Part shown: positions 33,211-47,274 of the stretch, piece after piece
Position numbering within the stretch: position 1 is the stretch's first letter
How the letters are laid out: each line of letters opens with the position of its first letter
Assembly: GCA_905220665.1 (NCBI GenBank)
Contig: CAJNAR010000010.1
Location: 62,001-126,000 of the forward strand
Source: Albugo candida
Lineage: Eukaryota > Oomycota > Peronosporomycetes > Albuginales > Albuginaceae
Direction of reading: 5' to 3'
DNA length: 64,000 bases
Program-made: the position numbers and the translations under genes
The notes under the pieces: generated by a model
Seen by the model: the letters and a program-made list of their open reading frames with translations, nothing else
Told to the model about the DNA's origin: nothing
Databases searched by the model: none

Positions 33211-34983
33211 CCCCCTAAATTAAAATTACAGATTAGCGTCCTTAATTTTGGGTTGTAGACATGTGCGCCTGTTGTGACCTTCGTTGCAGGCTCCGCATCT
33301 TCGTTTTGGCAGTTCCTGCCCCTCCTTCTTAATGTACTCGAATGCGGACAGATCTCGTTTGGTACTCGTTGATCCTTTCGGACGTCCACGTGAGGCCGGC
33401 CACTGCGGTCGGATCATTTACCCCTGGACTTGAAACAGATGCAAGGCAATTGAGATCCTGTTGAAGGAGGCGCTACCTATGTAGAGGCAACACCGAATAA
33501 CGCTCTTGAAGCTTTTTGATAATGTCCGAAAAGCTTGTTTTCTCCTGACAAGGCATTGCAGGATGTAGTGTTCAGTTATTGAGCTGCAAAAACAAATTAA
33601 GCATAAACTGTTGCCAAATACCCTATTGAAACTGCGATCCATTTCTTGAAGGTTGCATGTCCGCCTTCAACGCGAGATGTGACTACATGCCCAAAATGCT
33701 TTATTTTTTGGTCCAAGCTAGGATGAAATTCTCCTTGTGCAGAACCCAAGTGGTTTGTGTATACGCATAGCCAGTCGCATTGATAGCATCTTTAAGGAGC
33801 ACCCGATTCTCCTCGAATTCCTGTTTAGTGGCAAAGCAGTACAATCCGTGCCACTTTGTGGAAGATTCTTATCCAGTCTTCGTCCTTTAAAAGTGCTTTT
33901 TTTAGTATTTGCCAGGAAATTTGTATTAATATGCCATATGCAAAGCAGATTATTTGCTTTAGATAGAACCAGTGAGATTGCAGCAATCGATGCCAATTCT
34001 CTGTCAGTGACAATGACAATCGGCCTAGCAATTCTATCTTGAAAAAACCCAAGTGCCCAAATGTAAACATCTTTTGATTCGTGTCGCAAAAAACTATAGC
34101 AAAGGGAATATGACTGATTTTTGCATGCCACACCCATGACATCGAGTACTGGCATTTGAAACCTGGAGATTTTTTAGCTCTTAGTTGATGTTAGGCAAAG
34201 ATTGATTGCAAAGCCTTTTACTTATCTGTTGGTTTTGTTTGTCGAATCTGCTAAAAGAACCCGTTCCGATGGAAAATCACTGTCTGTCGAGACGCAAGGC
34301 TTAGGTGCAATTAAGTGGCGCTTCAATTGATCCGATGAGGGGTCCCGATCAAGATCATGCCGATTGACCAGCAATGCTTTAAGAAGGCTAAGACCAAGGA
34401 GAAATTCCGCTCGTTCACGTTTTTTAACACTGTAAATGTCTTACCCGGTGTCAGAAAAAGGGATTAACCGCTTCATCGTACTCAAATTAACCGAGCAGGT
34501 GCTCCATCTTTTGTGACCAGAATTTGCCGCTGCTGCACCTGGTTCAATACCCTGGCCTCTGGGATTCCTGCAAGATTCTCGGCTGCCTCATGTTGGGAGT
34601 TGCAATGACCACACTCACTTGCCATTCTTGCACAGAATTTTGATTCAGCTGGTGCTGAATGGTGACTAGCCATGGGCACATCAGAAGCCGCGTTGGTAAA
34701 AGTTTAGACCGACCACCGTGTACACAAGCAAGTCACACTTCCTAGTTTCCTAGTCTTTCCGTACTTGTCCGATTTTGTGGTGGCTTTCTTTGTGGAATAA
34801 TCTCCTTGCCAAGCAAAGATTTGTACTGCCTGTTTAATTTTAAAATAACAAATGTATTAAATTTTTTTGCTCTTCTGCATTCTCATAGGCTTCACTGGTG
34901 CGCTGCGGGGTTGGAGCAAGTGGTATAGTGAAGACAGAGTAATCAAGTTATAGCAATGATGGTACGAGTTTGTAAATAAGGGT

Positions 34984-35179
34984 GTGCGGCGATACCGGTT
35001 CCCATTTAATTCAAGGGATTTATGATGTGTGGCGATACCGCTCCTAATTTAATTTTAATTCAGGGGATTTAGGGAGAGGGGTGGCGATACCGGTTCCTTT
35101 CTTTGATCTAGGGGGTGTGGCTTACCGACTCCTTATTTTATACAATTTTAATTTAGGGTGTGTGGTGATACCCGTTTCC
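34984..35179 (+). repeat. Right terminal motif cluster of MULE-like copy B
   Basis: Five copies of the reverse-complement motif (consensus TGTGGCGATACCGGTTCC) at about 34984, 35028, 35080, 35116 and 35161, spaced 36-52 bp apart with T/A-rich filler containing repeated AATTTAATTT-like tracts. The copy at 35080-35097 differs from the consensus only at its first base. The others carry a few changes. Confidence 0.7.
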
Positions 35180-36299
35180 CATTTCCTTTTTAAGAAGATT
35201 AAGGGGTTGTGTCTATACTGGCCTCCAAAAAATGTACCAAGGATATGTAATATACGTGCGGGGTATACGCATGCCTCGGACTATAACGGAGAAAACCCAA
35301 ACTTAGATAAAAAATCAATGGTCAATAATTCATTTTGTAGTAAGAATAATAAATCATACAATTATTCGTCCCGTATCGCAAAGGTCCTACGTTCGTGGCC
35401 AAAAAGGTTGCGTATTCCACCTCTTCTCGATTGGCGCTTTTACCTTTTCTCAGTAGCTTCTTGCGATGGATCCGCTTCCTCTTTGCGTGCCTTTTTTCCT
35501 TAAAATATATGCGGTGTTGCACAGACCTCTTTCAAGTACATCTTTTAGCACTATTGGCCTTATGTTAGCTTCGGAACAGGCGGCCCCAAACGGCAATGCT
35601 TTTCAAAAGTCATGGAAATACATGACCATGTTGGGCAATTTTCTGAATGCTTCAGTGATAGTAGTGCATAAATGCGAGACGAAGGGAACCAACATGTTTA
35701 GATCATAAATATCTAAAGAGTTCTTGTTATAAGTCTTTAAAGTTGTTGACTTTTTTTATCCTAAAAACATGATCTTTATAGAATCGAATGAGTGCATAAA
35801 TTCAAAAAACAATATGGGCGCCAATATTCTGTTGGTTAGCCATAATGTGGGGTGGATATTTTAAAATGTAAGTCCTATTTTATCTGTTTTAATTGAAGTC
35901 TTGGTGGGGTGAGGCAACCGCAAAAGTACAATATCGATAGCAAGATATATTATCAACTTGCACAGGTATGCAACTTCTGGATATACGTTTCCAGTCTTTT
36001 CTTCTACAACAGCAAGAACCAGCCACATTTAGCACTTGACAAATTGCCTTCTCGACCAGCTGATTTACGGATCTCGCCGACCAAACTTGCTGCGTATCAT
36101 CCGAAAAAAGTGCAAGGAGGATGGTAGAAGTCGTGTCATCTAGCACATTAGAGAACTCGAGAAGCATGTAATCATGGACGGGGTGAACCGAATCGTGTAC
36201 TCATGCTACAGAAGCGGTCAACCATATGCATACGTGACCACAATGGGTAACTCCAGAAATTTGACTAACTAAATACATGTTTTCTATCAGCCCAGTCCA
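35180..36299. other. No supported gene
   Basis: Minus frames 35322-35522 (very basic) and 35889-36167 have no recognised domain and no clear splice partners. Probably decayed repeat DNA. Confidence 0.4.
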
Positions 36300-37640
36300 C
36301 GTCTCGGTGATGTTGATGTCGGAAGATACAACAAGGCCTCACCCATCACGGTAGACGAAATCAAGCAACACTCTCGGTCTCTAAAGAGTAATCGCGCACC
36401 GGTTGCAGATCAAGTCCCCACTGATTGATTGAACAGTCGTTTTGGATCGCATTTGTACAAAAAGGGATGAGTCGCTATCACCTAGACAAGGTGGCGTTCG
36501 CCTCGCACTACAGCTAATTCGGTATGGTTCACAGATGGGACATTGAACTTACGCTTCGCGTCCAGCTATGTACATTTTTAGAACTGACCCCAGCAAGGCC
36601 TGTGACACCATTGATCGACATAAATTACCTCTAGCTCTCGACTCGCTTTTCAGCCGCGACGAAGTTCATCTTAAAAAGCGCCCCTCAGCGCCACGATCCT
36701 TCGGATCCGTCGTAATTTAGAATGCCAATGACTATTTGCAATCAATCATGGTACATCTCACCGAGATGCTTTCTCCCCATTTTTGTTCTTTTTTTAAGTG
36801 GAAGAAGTACTACGAGATTTATGCCGCCACACCCGTATTTTGATGCTCGAGCTTGAATATATATTTTCGGCCGGGTGATGTGAATTTTATTCACCATGAC
36901 TTTGCTCGTCTTGAACGGATACTTCTCGCTGTCGAACGATTATATTATTAACGAATAACTAGTGACTCCGAAGACGTGGAGTTATGAAAAGTTCACACAA
37001 TTGTAGCTTCCAGACGGTTTTCGATAGCAAACCCCAATGCTTTATTCCTAACGAAAACATTGTGTTCACTTGTACAATGTCTACATGCTAACTTAACTGT
37101 TTTGCATACAACTGCAGCAAGTGGGATCCTACAGACTGCGATTTTAAGCGTGTCACTGCCTTCATCTGCGCCGAGTCCTCCGCACTATACACAAAACATC
37201 ACCTTCTACAGGCGATGAAACACCAAATCAATCCGAATCCACCTAAACAATGCTCGATCCAGGTTATTTGGGAACGTTATCCGCCGTTCACAGCCAGTTC
37301 TAGCTCATTTAGACATGCTCTGATACTTCGCTTCAGCCGGAAAATTGCCCGCTTATCGAGGTCGTAGTCCCAGCTGCCTCTCAGCCATCCTCTACAAGGA
37401 CCTACGGCTAGACACCACTTTCATTCTCCGTCTCCACCATACATAAGATCTATAAGCCTTCTCATTATCGCACAAGCCCTCGCCAGATTGCAAGTCTTTA
37501 TTTAACGGCCCTGCACTAGCCAGGAGCTAATTCACAGGAATAAATACACAGCCAGGATCAAGCGAAAGCTCTAGTCCAAAACACAGACTCGCTGTCGCCA
37601 CTGAAACGTTCGCAATAGTAAGACAGCTCGAAAGTACCAT
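36300..37640 (+). mobile_element. LINE reverse-transcriptase relic
   Basis: Plus-strand reading near 36345-36420 gives ITVDEIKQHSRSLKSNRAP, then ADQVPTD, the entry block of LINE reverse transcriptases. Near 36590-36690, DPSKACDTIDRHKL corresponds to the D..KAFD..D block. Near 36880, a DVNFIHHD segment is what remains of the (F/Y)ADD region, with the catalytic pair damaged. C-terminal LINE-like sequence continues to about 37600. Stops and shifts are frequent, so it is dead. It lies on the opposite strand to the LINE relic at 3350-4640, and I cannot say whether they are the same family. Confidence 0.6.
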
Positions 37641-38000
37641 GATTTTTAACTTAGCGTAGCTTAGTAAGTAGGACTAGGGTAAGAGTTACATTTGCCCTTC
37701 TACTTGCCAGTGCCATGCCCACAGCGATTATTTTTCGACTCCTGTGAAAAAAATACCGAATGATGCTTGGGTCTTGTGTTCTAGTTGATTAATCTCAATT
37801 GCAAGCTTAATGCACTCGTCTTGATCGTAACGGTCTTCGAAAGTACCGAACTTGCGCACGAATCATGATGTACAGCGCGGAAAAGTTTGCAATAGTAGGA
37901 GTTGGTGATCGCCGATGTAACGAAGAAGAATTTCAATTTTTCCGGACAAATTTCAGTGTCACTGTCTGGAATGCGGGCCATGCATGACACGGGTAAACGG
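37641..38000 (-). repeat. Dispersed repeat, copy 1
   Basis: Shares stretches with 55545-55900: GGACTAGG, CTACTTGCCAGTGCC, TCGGCTCCTG-like and TTAATGC(A/G) CTCGTCTTGAT-like blocks occur in the same order and spacing. Both copies are broken when translated. Identity of the parent repeat is unknown. Confidence 0.5.
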
Positions 38001-38427
38001 CGACTGCCTTAAAACGAGCGAAGACAATTACGAGTCTTAATAATAAGATATAGTGATTCAGAATACGATGAAACACAATGCAGTGATCGTAGTACCTCTC
38101 CGATTCCCGGGCAGCAACGCGATAACGTTACACTACCGGCCAAGAATTTTTTCTATTTGAATGCAAAGAAGTAAAGAGGAAAAAAATCACAGTTCTCAAT
38201 TATTTTCCGCAATTCAGATCCTGCTCGATTGCTTCCGCGTTTTGAGCACTGATAGCGTTTGGAGGAAGAAGGAATTCAGGGAGAAAGATTGAAAAATAAA
38301 TCCATGTATTGAAGGATGCTAATATTACCATAAGCACACATTTCTATCACTATCCGTACCAGCCGAGGAAAGGCAGTTCATCTCGCCGATCAAAACGACA
38401 TAAAAGCCTCCAAGAGCAATCGCAGAA
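38001..38427. other. No supported gene
   Basis: Upstream flank of the DDX41 relic. I could not extend the helicase similarity into it with confidence. No other feature is seen. Confidence 0.4.
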
Positions 38428-39769
<1,342 letters not shown>

Positions 39770-41109
39770 CCGAAATAAACGAAGCAGACGGTGAGGGAGC
39801 ACTTGGTTGGGCTGAAAAAAGGACACATATTTTAGCCAAGAATTATATGGTATCGACCGTGTTTGCATTAGCGTATACAGTATGAGTCTATGGTGATTTC
39901 GTCTCGTTTGCATTCACATTCAGCACTTGATCATATCGCTACTACCATGTGTGCCATTACGGATATTTTATGTAAACTCATGCTGAATCTTTTACTACAT
40001 TGACTCGCTGACGCTTTATATTGGTAGAGTAAAGATATCTGTAGATGGCTCAACTCGAAGAAGCTGGTAGAGAAAGTAAAGCAAGTCGGCAACGATGATA
40101 CGAGTATTACATTGCTGAGGATGATGACGAATATGTGCGTAGTCATCGATCTGGATCGAGCGTAACCCGGTTGTTTCATGAGAAGGTCGATGTGATGGCT
40201 ACGAAATAGTTTTGTTTCACTCGATGAAGATATCATTGTGCAATATCTGTATCTATTTTTCGTCAGTCTCAATAAACAGTGCTCTGGCTTGATAGCCAAT
40301 TTAGAGGCATCCAATTTTAGCGAATGGTTAACAGTAATAGAGTATAACGCCAAACGTACTTTTTTCTAACGGGGTGTCGGTGTTGGCAACTTGGAAGTTG
40401 AGCACTTCTATGCACCAAAGTCACCATTCCCTTAAATCCACCGCTCATGATGTTGTAGTATTGAAGCATGAATTACTGCTGCACCTATGGGGTGTGATAA
40501 CCACACTTCTCGTAGCATCAGTCTCAACTCCTTATAAACACCTACATCTTCCTCGTTACGTTCTAATCAGTACTTTTGTCATGTTAGGATGCGTGAAGCA
40601 ATTGTTATATGATTTGAAAATTACTCATGAACCAGCTCATATTGAGATTGAGAATCCATCGGTTCTATATCTTAAGTCAGACTGTCTACGCTTTGTTCTT
40701 CTGTCAGCTTGTTTACTCCCTTCGAGTGAGTGTGCAATAGTTGCAGGGTGCCACTACAGTTGGCGTTCCACAAAAAGGCTGGGCTAAGGCGAATGCCAAA
40801 TAAACATGAAGATATTTACAGCTAATGAAGGTCATGCCACCAGTAGACAAGTGAACTAGTGCGCAGACTTTGGCAGAATCGTTTGTCCAATCCCTTCCCC
40901 CGAAACAAATCTACCGCACCACAGAACTTCTTTTTTCCAGAATTCACATTTCTTTGGATTCAATTCTAATTGTTTGTCTTTTCAAATGACCAGAATCCTG
41001 GCCAGCAGTTTTAACAAAGCTTTATCCGGGTCTCCTTAGCAAGAAGAACATCCAGCCATACTAACAGCCCTTTGTTTAATTCGTTTCCGAACATCTCTTG
41101 AACTTCGCT
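39770..41109. other. No supported gene
   Basis: Frames at 39931-40353 (minus) and 40374-40787 (plus) overlap decayed sequence. The latter has a hydrophobic stretch but no family signature. Probably transposon debris between the DDX41 relic and the gypsy relic. Confidence 0.4.
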
Positions 41110-42070
41110 TTGAAATTAAGCGACGCTGTCGCTACCACCCATTAATACCCGCGTGGGCGTGTAGACTCCCGAATCGGTTAAGAACGAAAAAATTCCTCGC
41201 AATTGGCTCTCAGTGCGAACTGCCAGTAGCTTTTGAAAAAAGCGAGAGAAAAAAAGCCGCTGCTCCCTATAAATGCTCCATAATGACTCCATCATCGGTA
41301 TCGGCCACACCGTACGTTCCGTTCGATCGTTGACGTGTCGTACATCAACCGTCATGCGGAACTGGTTTATTCCTGGCTTTCTGACAGTAAGGGGTGGAGA
41401 GCACCAGCGACTTCTCTTGTTTTGTAAATCAAGCCCGCCTCCAATAATTCTTGAATGTATTTTCCATAAACTCACGATACTCTGGAGGATACTTTCGTGC
41501 CTTACGTCGCACTCGCTCAGCTCCCTCACGTAATCTCACTGATAACGGAGCCACATTCACATGGGGTATCTTCCCTGTAATACTCTAAAACAGCCTTCTT
41601 ATGTTTGTAGGAGAGCGTCCAATTTTTGCACCGTATGAGCGGGACATCCGGCCGCCCACGCCTCTTCTGTTTTAAGCTACAATTGATCCAATACCTGTGA
41701 TTCGTCGTCATTCTGATTTTGGATGGCTAGGATGGGTGTATAATGTAACAATTCTCCCTGACATTCATTCTTTACCTCCGATGATGCGTCTTCTTCAATT
41801 TTGTCAGTGCCCACAGTCAAAACTGCCTCTAGCGGACCTTTTTCCGCTTGCATAGTATCGTCTGACTGCAGATCAAATACCGGGGAATGTCGACAAGATT
41901 CAACAACCAGACGACGAGGACAGAGTCCCAATCGACTCATAACATCCCGATTGAGAATCAATTCCCCCATTCCTCCGGGCAACTTGTTGGGCAGTACCAT
42001 ACATTCGACATTTTCCAGCTGCAGGCGTCCTTCTAAACTTGTGAATTCGAGTTTTGAACGATAGCTTCTT
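41110..42070 (-). mobile_element. Ty3/gypsy retrotransposon relic
   Basis: Minus strand, 41529-41116: RSRWCSPPLTVRKPG, then FRMTVDVRHVNDRTE, then YTPTRVLMGGSDSVA. These are reverse-transcriptase blocks typical of oomycete gypsy elements. The upstream frame 42000-41677 (LPGGMGELILNRDVMSRLGL) fits the end of the protease domain. The catalytic YxDD block is not reached, and no LTR is found, so this is a fragment. Frameshift between the two parts. Confidence 0.7.
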
Positions 42071-43013
42071 CTCTGATCTTCTTTACATTACCAGACAAAC
42101 TCATCAACTTGATCGGTTCCTTCAAAACGTAGCTCAGCTTGTAATCGGTGTCAGCATACAGTAATGTAGAAGATCTTTTATCTGCCGCTATGACAAAGCT
42201 TTATAGCGCAAAATAGGAAGCAAAAGGTCAGGTCATATGGGGTGACTATCCAGTCTGATTATCATTTTATTTACACTTTTGCCTAAATTGTCTCGTCCTA
42301 TTGCATCAATTGACAACGAAGAACTTCAAAAGCGACGAAGGAGATGCCACTTCAAGTATGACTGGCAGCAGCATGCTGAACTGAATTTCGCGACAAAGTG
42401 TGACTGGCACACAATCACGCGGCAGGTTGTAGCTTCGGTAGAAAATCATCGAATTTCCTGTGGTTTGGAGCAGATATGCATTCAAGTCACATCGAGAACT
42501 TGATACTCAGAGCACTTGCTACGAGAGCCAATGCAACCAGAGAGCGAGGCTCAAATCTCCACTACAGTTCCAATCTACGGAGATGTGCGAAATAATGTTA
42601 AATTTATGCTTTCGTTCACAGCAGGCAATTCGATTCTGAAAATGATAAACGGCAGTTTATATAGAGAGAAATCCTCGTCGAAAACCTCCTCTTAGCCATA
42701 TATCGTCTTCTGGACGAGTCTACAAATAGACGCTGTAGATATCTCAAGAGGCTTTTTTACCTTATGAAATTTCAAAGGATGCTGTAATCATCTAATTCTT
42801 GTTAATTAGCCTCATGAATCAAAGGATGAGCTCCTGTTCTGATTAGAGAATTTATTTGAAACTTTCATATACATAGGCTAAGTATCTCAGCATCATTTAT
42901 TTTTTCAGCTTACAAAAGGAGCGACCTTCATACCGTAGAACAACCGAAAGCAATTTCTTTCCGTACGAATCACAAAGTTGTATTCTCAACATAGCAACAT
43001 AGCGCACGCAGTA
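42071..43013. other. No supported gene
   Basis: Sequence between the gypsy relic and the copia LTR. The gypsy similarity may extend to about 42180 in broken form. Nothing else recognised. Confidence 0.4.
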
Positions 43014-43149
43014 TGTTGTAATTGTTGGTAACTTGCAGAGGGCGAATTCTTCGCAGGGGTGGTAAAAATGAAAATTAGTATCAACCTCAAAACCTAGACA
43101 TGTACTTAGCTAGATAGTTCAGCCGTACATACGAGCTTCATCATCAACA
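43014..43149 (-). repeat. 3' LTR of the copia element
   Basis: On the minus strand it begins TGTTGATGATGAAG and ends CAATTACAACA, so it has TGTTG...CAACA ends. It is preceded on the minus strand by a purine tract (CGAGGGGGAG, 43159-43150). Confidence 0.75.
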
Positions 43150-46100
43150 CTCCCCCTCGACTAATAAGTTCCAATGCTTGACTTGCTCACAAGACACTTG
43201 AACTTCTTTGTCGAAATCGCTTTGGTTAGGAAATCAGCTAATTGCAGCCGAGTCTCAATGTACTCCAGGTGAACATTCTTGGCCTTAACATGATCGCGTA
43301 CAAAATGATAGCGAATATCAATGTGTTTCGCACGATTCTGATGTCCTTCGTTCTTTGCAATTGCGATTGCATTTTGGTTGTCTTCGTTTAACTGACTGGA
43401 CCGTCAATCTTCATCTTCATCTCCATTAATAGACTCTTTGCCCACAACACTTCTTGAACGCACAATGAAAGTGCCACGTATTCGGCTTCCGCTGTACTTA
43501 AAGAGACACTGTGTTGCAGTTTAGACTTGAAATCACTGGAGAATTATTGTTCATCACCATCACTCCTGACGTCCAACGTCGTTGCCCTTGTTACTTCCCC
43601 AATCGGCATCACTGAATGCCCTCAGCATTGCTCGCCAAACTTGCTTCTATAGCAAATTACATTCACTTCAGTAGTCTTTAAGTAACGTAGAACACGAATA
43701 GCCGCATTCCAGTGTTCTTCACTTGGCTTCTCCAAATGACGACTCAATTGGCACACAGCGAACGCAATATCTGGTCTTGTTCCGGTAGCCACGTATAATA
43801 GTGACCCCACTAGAGACCGATACGGACGATTCTCCATTCTTGGGTCCTTTTCTTCACACTTGACTAGATTTTGACCTTCCACACTTAGATTGTCTACCTG
43901 TTTTGCCGTTACTTGGTTAAACTTCTCTGCCATTCTAGCGATGCATGCACTCTGACTGATCTTGAGCTGCTTCACACTCATATTGTACTCGACTTCGACG
44001 CCGAGAATAAATCGCACTTTACCTAGCGTTTTTAGCTGAAAATGACTTAATAGTTCGTCTACGACTTTCTTGATCGAGTTAGTCAAAACTCCTCCAATAA
44101 GTATGTCATCGACATACAAAATCACCTATACCCATAAAATCTTGGTCCTCTTGACGAACAAGTACACGCGCGTCCGAAACGTATGCTTTAAATCCCATGC
44201 TCACAAAAACACGTGAAATTGTCTTGAATCACGTAGCAGCAGCTTGCTTTAGTCCGTACGAACTTCGATTCAGCTTTAGAATTTGATCAGGTCGCATTTC
44301 AACACCTTGAGGCGTGTATATATATACAACTTCTTCCAACACACCATTGATAAATGCCGTGCAACATCATATTGATGGATTGTCATACCTTTATGATAGC
44401 ACACTGCCAGGAAGATACGAATCGAATTTATATTCGCAACAGGTGAGCACGTCTCGTAGTAATCGACTCCATAGGTTTGACGATAACTTAATGCCACTAG
44501 TTGAGCCTTGTAGAGCTCAATTTCACCCCGCTCATTTCTCTTTATCGCAAAGCCCCACTTTGTTCCGATCACTTTTTTTATTCGGAGGTTTCGCCAACGC
44601 CGTCCACGTGTTCGTTAAGTGCAATGCCTTCAGCTCGGTCTTAATTTCCTCACTCCACATCTTTGATTGTCGTGACTTCATCGCATCTTGATATGTTGAC
44701 GGTGTTTCCAACGCTGCATTGGATTGTTCATCTACGAGGCGGTACCTTTTCTTTGCACGCTTGATTGATTCATCTCCGGCTGTAGTCACGATGGAGTCTG
44801 ATTTTGTAATCGGAACGAGAGCGTGAGAATTGTTACTCCATGGTATTTCAAGTAGGGAATTGTGTTCACGCACTTGAGAAAAACCTTCACGCCTCCTGGG
44901 CACAATGTCCAAACTTGTATCCATATCGAAAGCAGTTGGTTCCATAGTTACATCATCATTTCCAAAACGTGGCTGAGATGCATGCACGAGATCTTGACTG
45001 GGACTTAGACATCCAAAATCACTTGGAGGCGAAAAAGTTTGGTCATATCCAGTCTGATCCACCACCATCGGTTCTTCGTCACTTCGGGCATGAATAACTG
45101 GTGATCGCTCCATGACATCATCATCGTCGTCATTGTGATGCGTCATGGTGTGAACTGACTATCACCAACAACTTGCACGCATTGAGACTTCGGTGATTCT
45201 TGAAATATCACCGACCGCGTAATCTCCAGTCGTTGTGAATCATAATTACAGACTCTGTATCCCTTGACATCATGCACATTCCCCAATAACATGCATCGAA
45301 AGGCCTTTTTGTCCATCTTATTTAGTCGGACTAGCAGCGCATGTAATTCGATTGATCACATACGTCGCGGTGCTAAAGGCTTCGGTCCACCACTTTTTCT
45401 CAACGTGCATGTGATTTAGCATGGATCTTGCGCGCTCTGTGAGTGTTCTGTTCATTCGTTCTATCATGCCATTTTGCTGTGGTGAATACGGAACTGACGC
45501 TTGATGAATGATTCCCGACTTCCGACACACTTCTGCAAAACGCTTGTTTATATATTATCCACCGTTGTCGGTGCGAATACACTTAATCGCGGTGTTCAAT
45601 TGGTTTTCCATCATCGACTTGTACTCGATATTTTTTTAACACATCTGACTTGTGTACTATGAAACACGCGACCACATATCGCGAATATTCTTGCAGAAAC
45701 GTTACCACAAATCTTGCTCCACCCTGTGACTTGGTCTCCATTGGACCCATTACATCACTGTGAACTATCTCAAGCAGTGATGTGTTCTTTACTTCACCGT
45801 AGCTTGCTTTCGGAAACGGTTTGACCGTCGACTTCCCAGTCACACATCATTTACAGATATCGTCGTGTTCATCATCGACAGAGGGCGAATCTTTTATCTT
45901 GAATTCCTCGACATACTTTTGAGGTTTCTCATGACCTTGATCGGTAAATGTCCCAATCGTGCATGCCATATTTTGACTTATTGGTTGAGCTCCATTTCCG
46001 ACCTCTTCACTCGTGCTTGCTGATTCCAAAGTATCGCATTCCAGCAAAAACAACTTTCCCTTTTGGGCCACTTGAGTCACCGCTTCTTTGTCACTCCTAA

Positions 46101-47124
46101 TCACACATGTCTTGTTGCTGAAGGTCACATGCAATCCTTTTGTAGACAGTGCAGTAGTTGAAAGGAGTCTACGATCCAGCTTCGTTACGTATAAGACATC
46201 TTCAATACGAATTGGCTCCTTGTTCTCAATTACAACACGGATTGTTCCAATTCCATCAGCAGCCACCAACTCTCCATTCGCAACTGAAGTTTTAACCGAC
46301 TTGTCCAAATAGGGAATCTTCACAAACTCATTTCGATATGGGCACATGTGACTACTCGCGTCAACGTTGAGTAACCAGCCGTCCGAACCATGTTCAGCAA
46401 CTGTAAACGCCTGTTCGGTATTCTTCTTGTCTGGGTTCTTCTAACAATCTTGTTTCTTTTGTCCACACTTGTTGCAAATACAACATTTCCCCGAGAACTT
46501 GTTTCTTGATTCCTTCGACCAACTACTCCTTCTCTTGAAGTTTCTTGTTGCATTCAGCGCGAGTTCACTCTTTTCTTTCGAGCATGCCTTCGTATTCACG
46601 ACGAAGCATCTCCTTGGCTCGAAATAGGTCGATGTCTTGTATGTTTTCTATGATCCTTATGATCTGGTCGTATTTATCCGACAAACTTACAAGCAAAATC
46701 GCGAGCAGCTCATCGTTCATCACCGATGGCTTGCATTGTCATGCACAACTCATCAAACTTGAGAAAATGTTCCATCACATATCCTACCATCTGCATGTTG
46801 AACTCGTGAAGCTGCCGACGCATCTGTGCCCGATTGTGAATGCTTCTACGGAAAAAGAAGCTCTTCAAAATTTCCCATGCTTCTGCAGTCGTTCCTGCGT
46901 TCCGAACCATGGACTGAAAACTTGAATTTAGCATAGTACAAACATTTGCGAAGGCCTTCGTGTCGTTGACTTTCCATTGTGACACTCTGGCGTCTCCTCC
47001 GGTCGGCGCGTTCGTCGCGTGGATGTGTTCAAGCAGGCCCTTCTTGGCGAGCTTCATCCGTGCGTTAGATTCCCATACGAAGTAGTTGTCTTCGTTAAGC
47101 ACATCGTTTCCATCACTCGTATTT

Positions 47125-47136
47125 GGGCTCATAACC
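47125..47136 (-). other. Primer-binding site, initiator tRNA anticodon-arm type
   Basis: Directly next to the 5' LTR, the minus strand reads GGTTATGAGCCC. This is the complement of GGGCTCATAACC, the anticodon stem-loop of initiator tRNA-Met. Copia of Drosophila and Ty5 prime from an internal half of that tRNA. The ATG inside the site is also the gag start codon. Confidence 0.7.
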
Positions 47137-47272
47137 TGTTGTAATTGTTGGTAACTTGCAGAGGGAGAAATCTTCGCAAAGGGGTGGTAAAAATGAAAAG
47201 TAGTATTAACCTTAAGACCCAGACATGTACTTAGCTAGATAGTTCAACCATACATAGGAGCTACGCACATAT
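47137..47272 (-). repeat. 5' LTR of the copia element
   Basis: Matches 43014-43149 with scattered differences, for example in the G-rich block and near its outer end. The outer end is blurred because an inverted LTR copy starts within a few bases. Confidence 0.7.
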
Positions 47273-47274
47273 CT

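Larger units (their letters stand above)
33125..35179 (-). mobile_element. MULE-like DNA transposon, degenerate copy B
   Basis: Same family and orientation as 1105-3346. The minus-strand transposase core at 33718-34155 reads DVMGVACKNQSYSL, then RPIVIVTDRELA, then NNLLCIWHINTNFLA. These match the MULE transposase core, including the catalytic-type TDREL and the CxWH motif. A second piece at 33226-33417 has GRPKGSTSTKRDLSAFEYI followed by CGACNEGHNRRTC, a zinc-knuckle-like cluster. Frameshifts and stops separate the parts. Each end carries several copies of the 18-bp terminal motif (three on the left, five on the right). There is no intact transposase in this window, so any mobility would need a source elsewhere. 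Confidence 0.75.
43014..47272 (-). mobile_element. Nearly full-length Ty1/copia retrotransposon, inactivated
   Basis: LTRs of about 136 bp lie at 43014-43149 and about 47137-47272. Minus-strand order is gag (47132-46710, MSPNTSDGNDVL start), a knuckle region near 46480, protease near 46390, pre-integrase, integrase (HSDVMGPME near 45740; YSPQQNGMIERMNRTL near 45460), reverse transcriptase (45146-44276) and YVDD plus RNase H-side sequence (44125-43622). The order gag-IN-RT marks it as copia. The YVDD motif is intact, but the protease DSG is replaced (WLLNVDASSHM), the zinc knuckle has lost its His, and frameshifts split pol. Some host-like Ser/Asp-rich sequence lies between IN and RT, as is usual in this group. 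It is the youngest-looking element in the window. Confidence 0.85.

Noticed and set aside
40374..40787. 137-aa plus-strand frame with a hydrophobic stretch
   Set aside because: No family signature, and it lies between two retroelement relics; more likely debris than a membrane protein gene.
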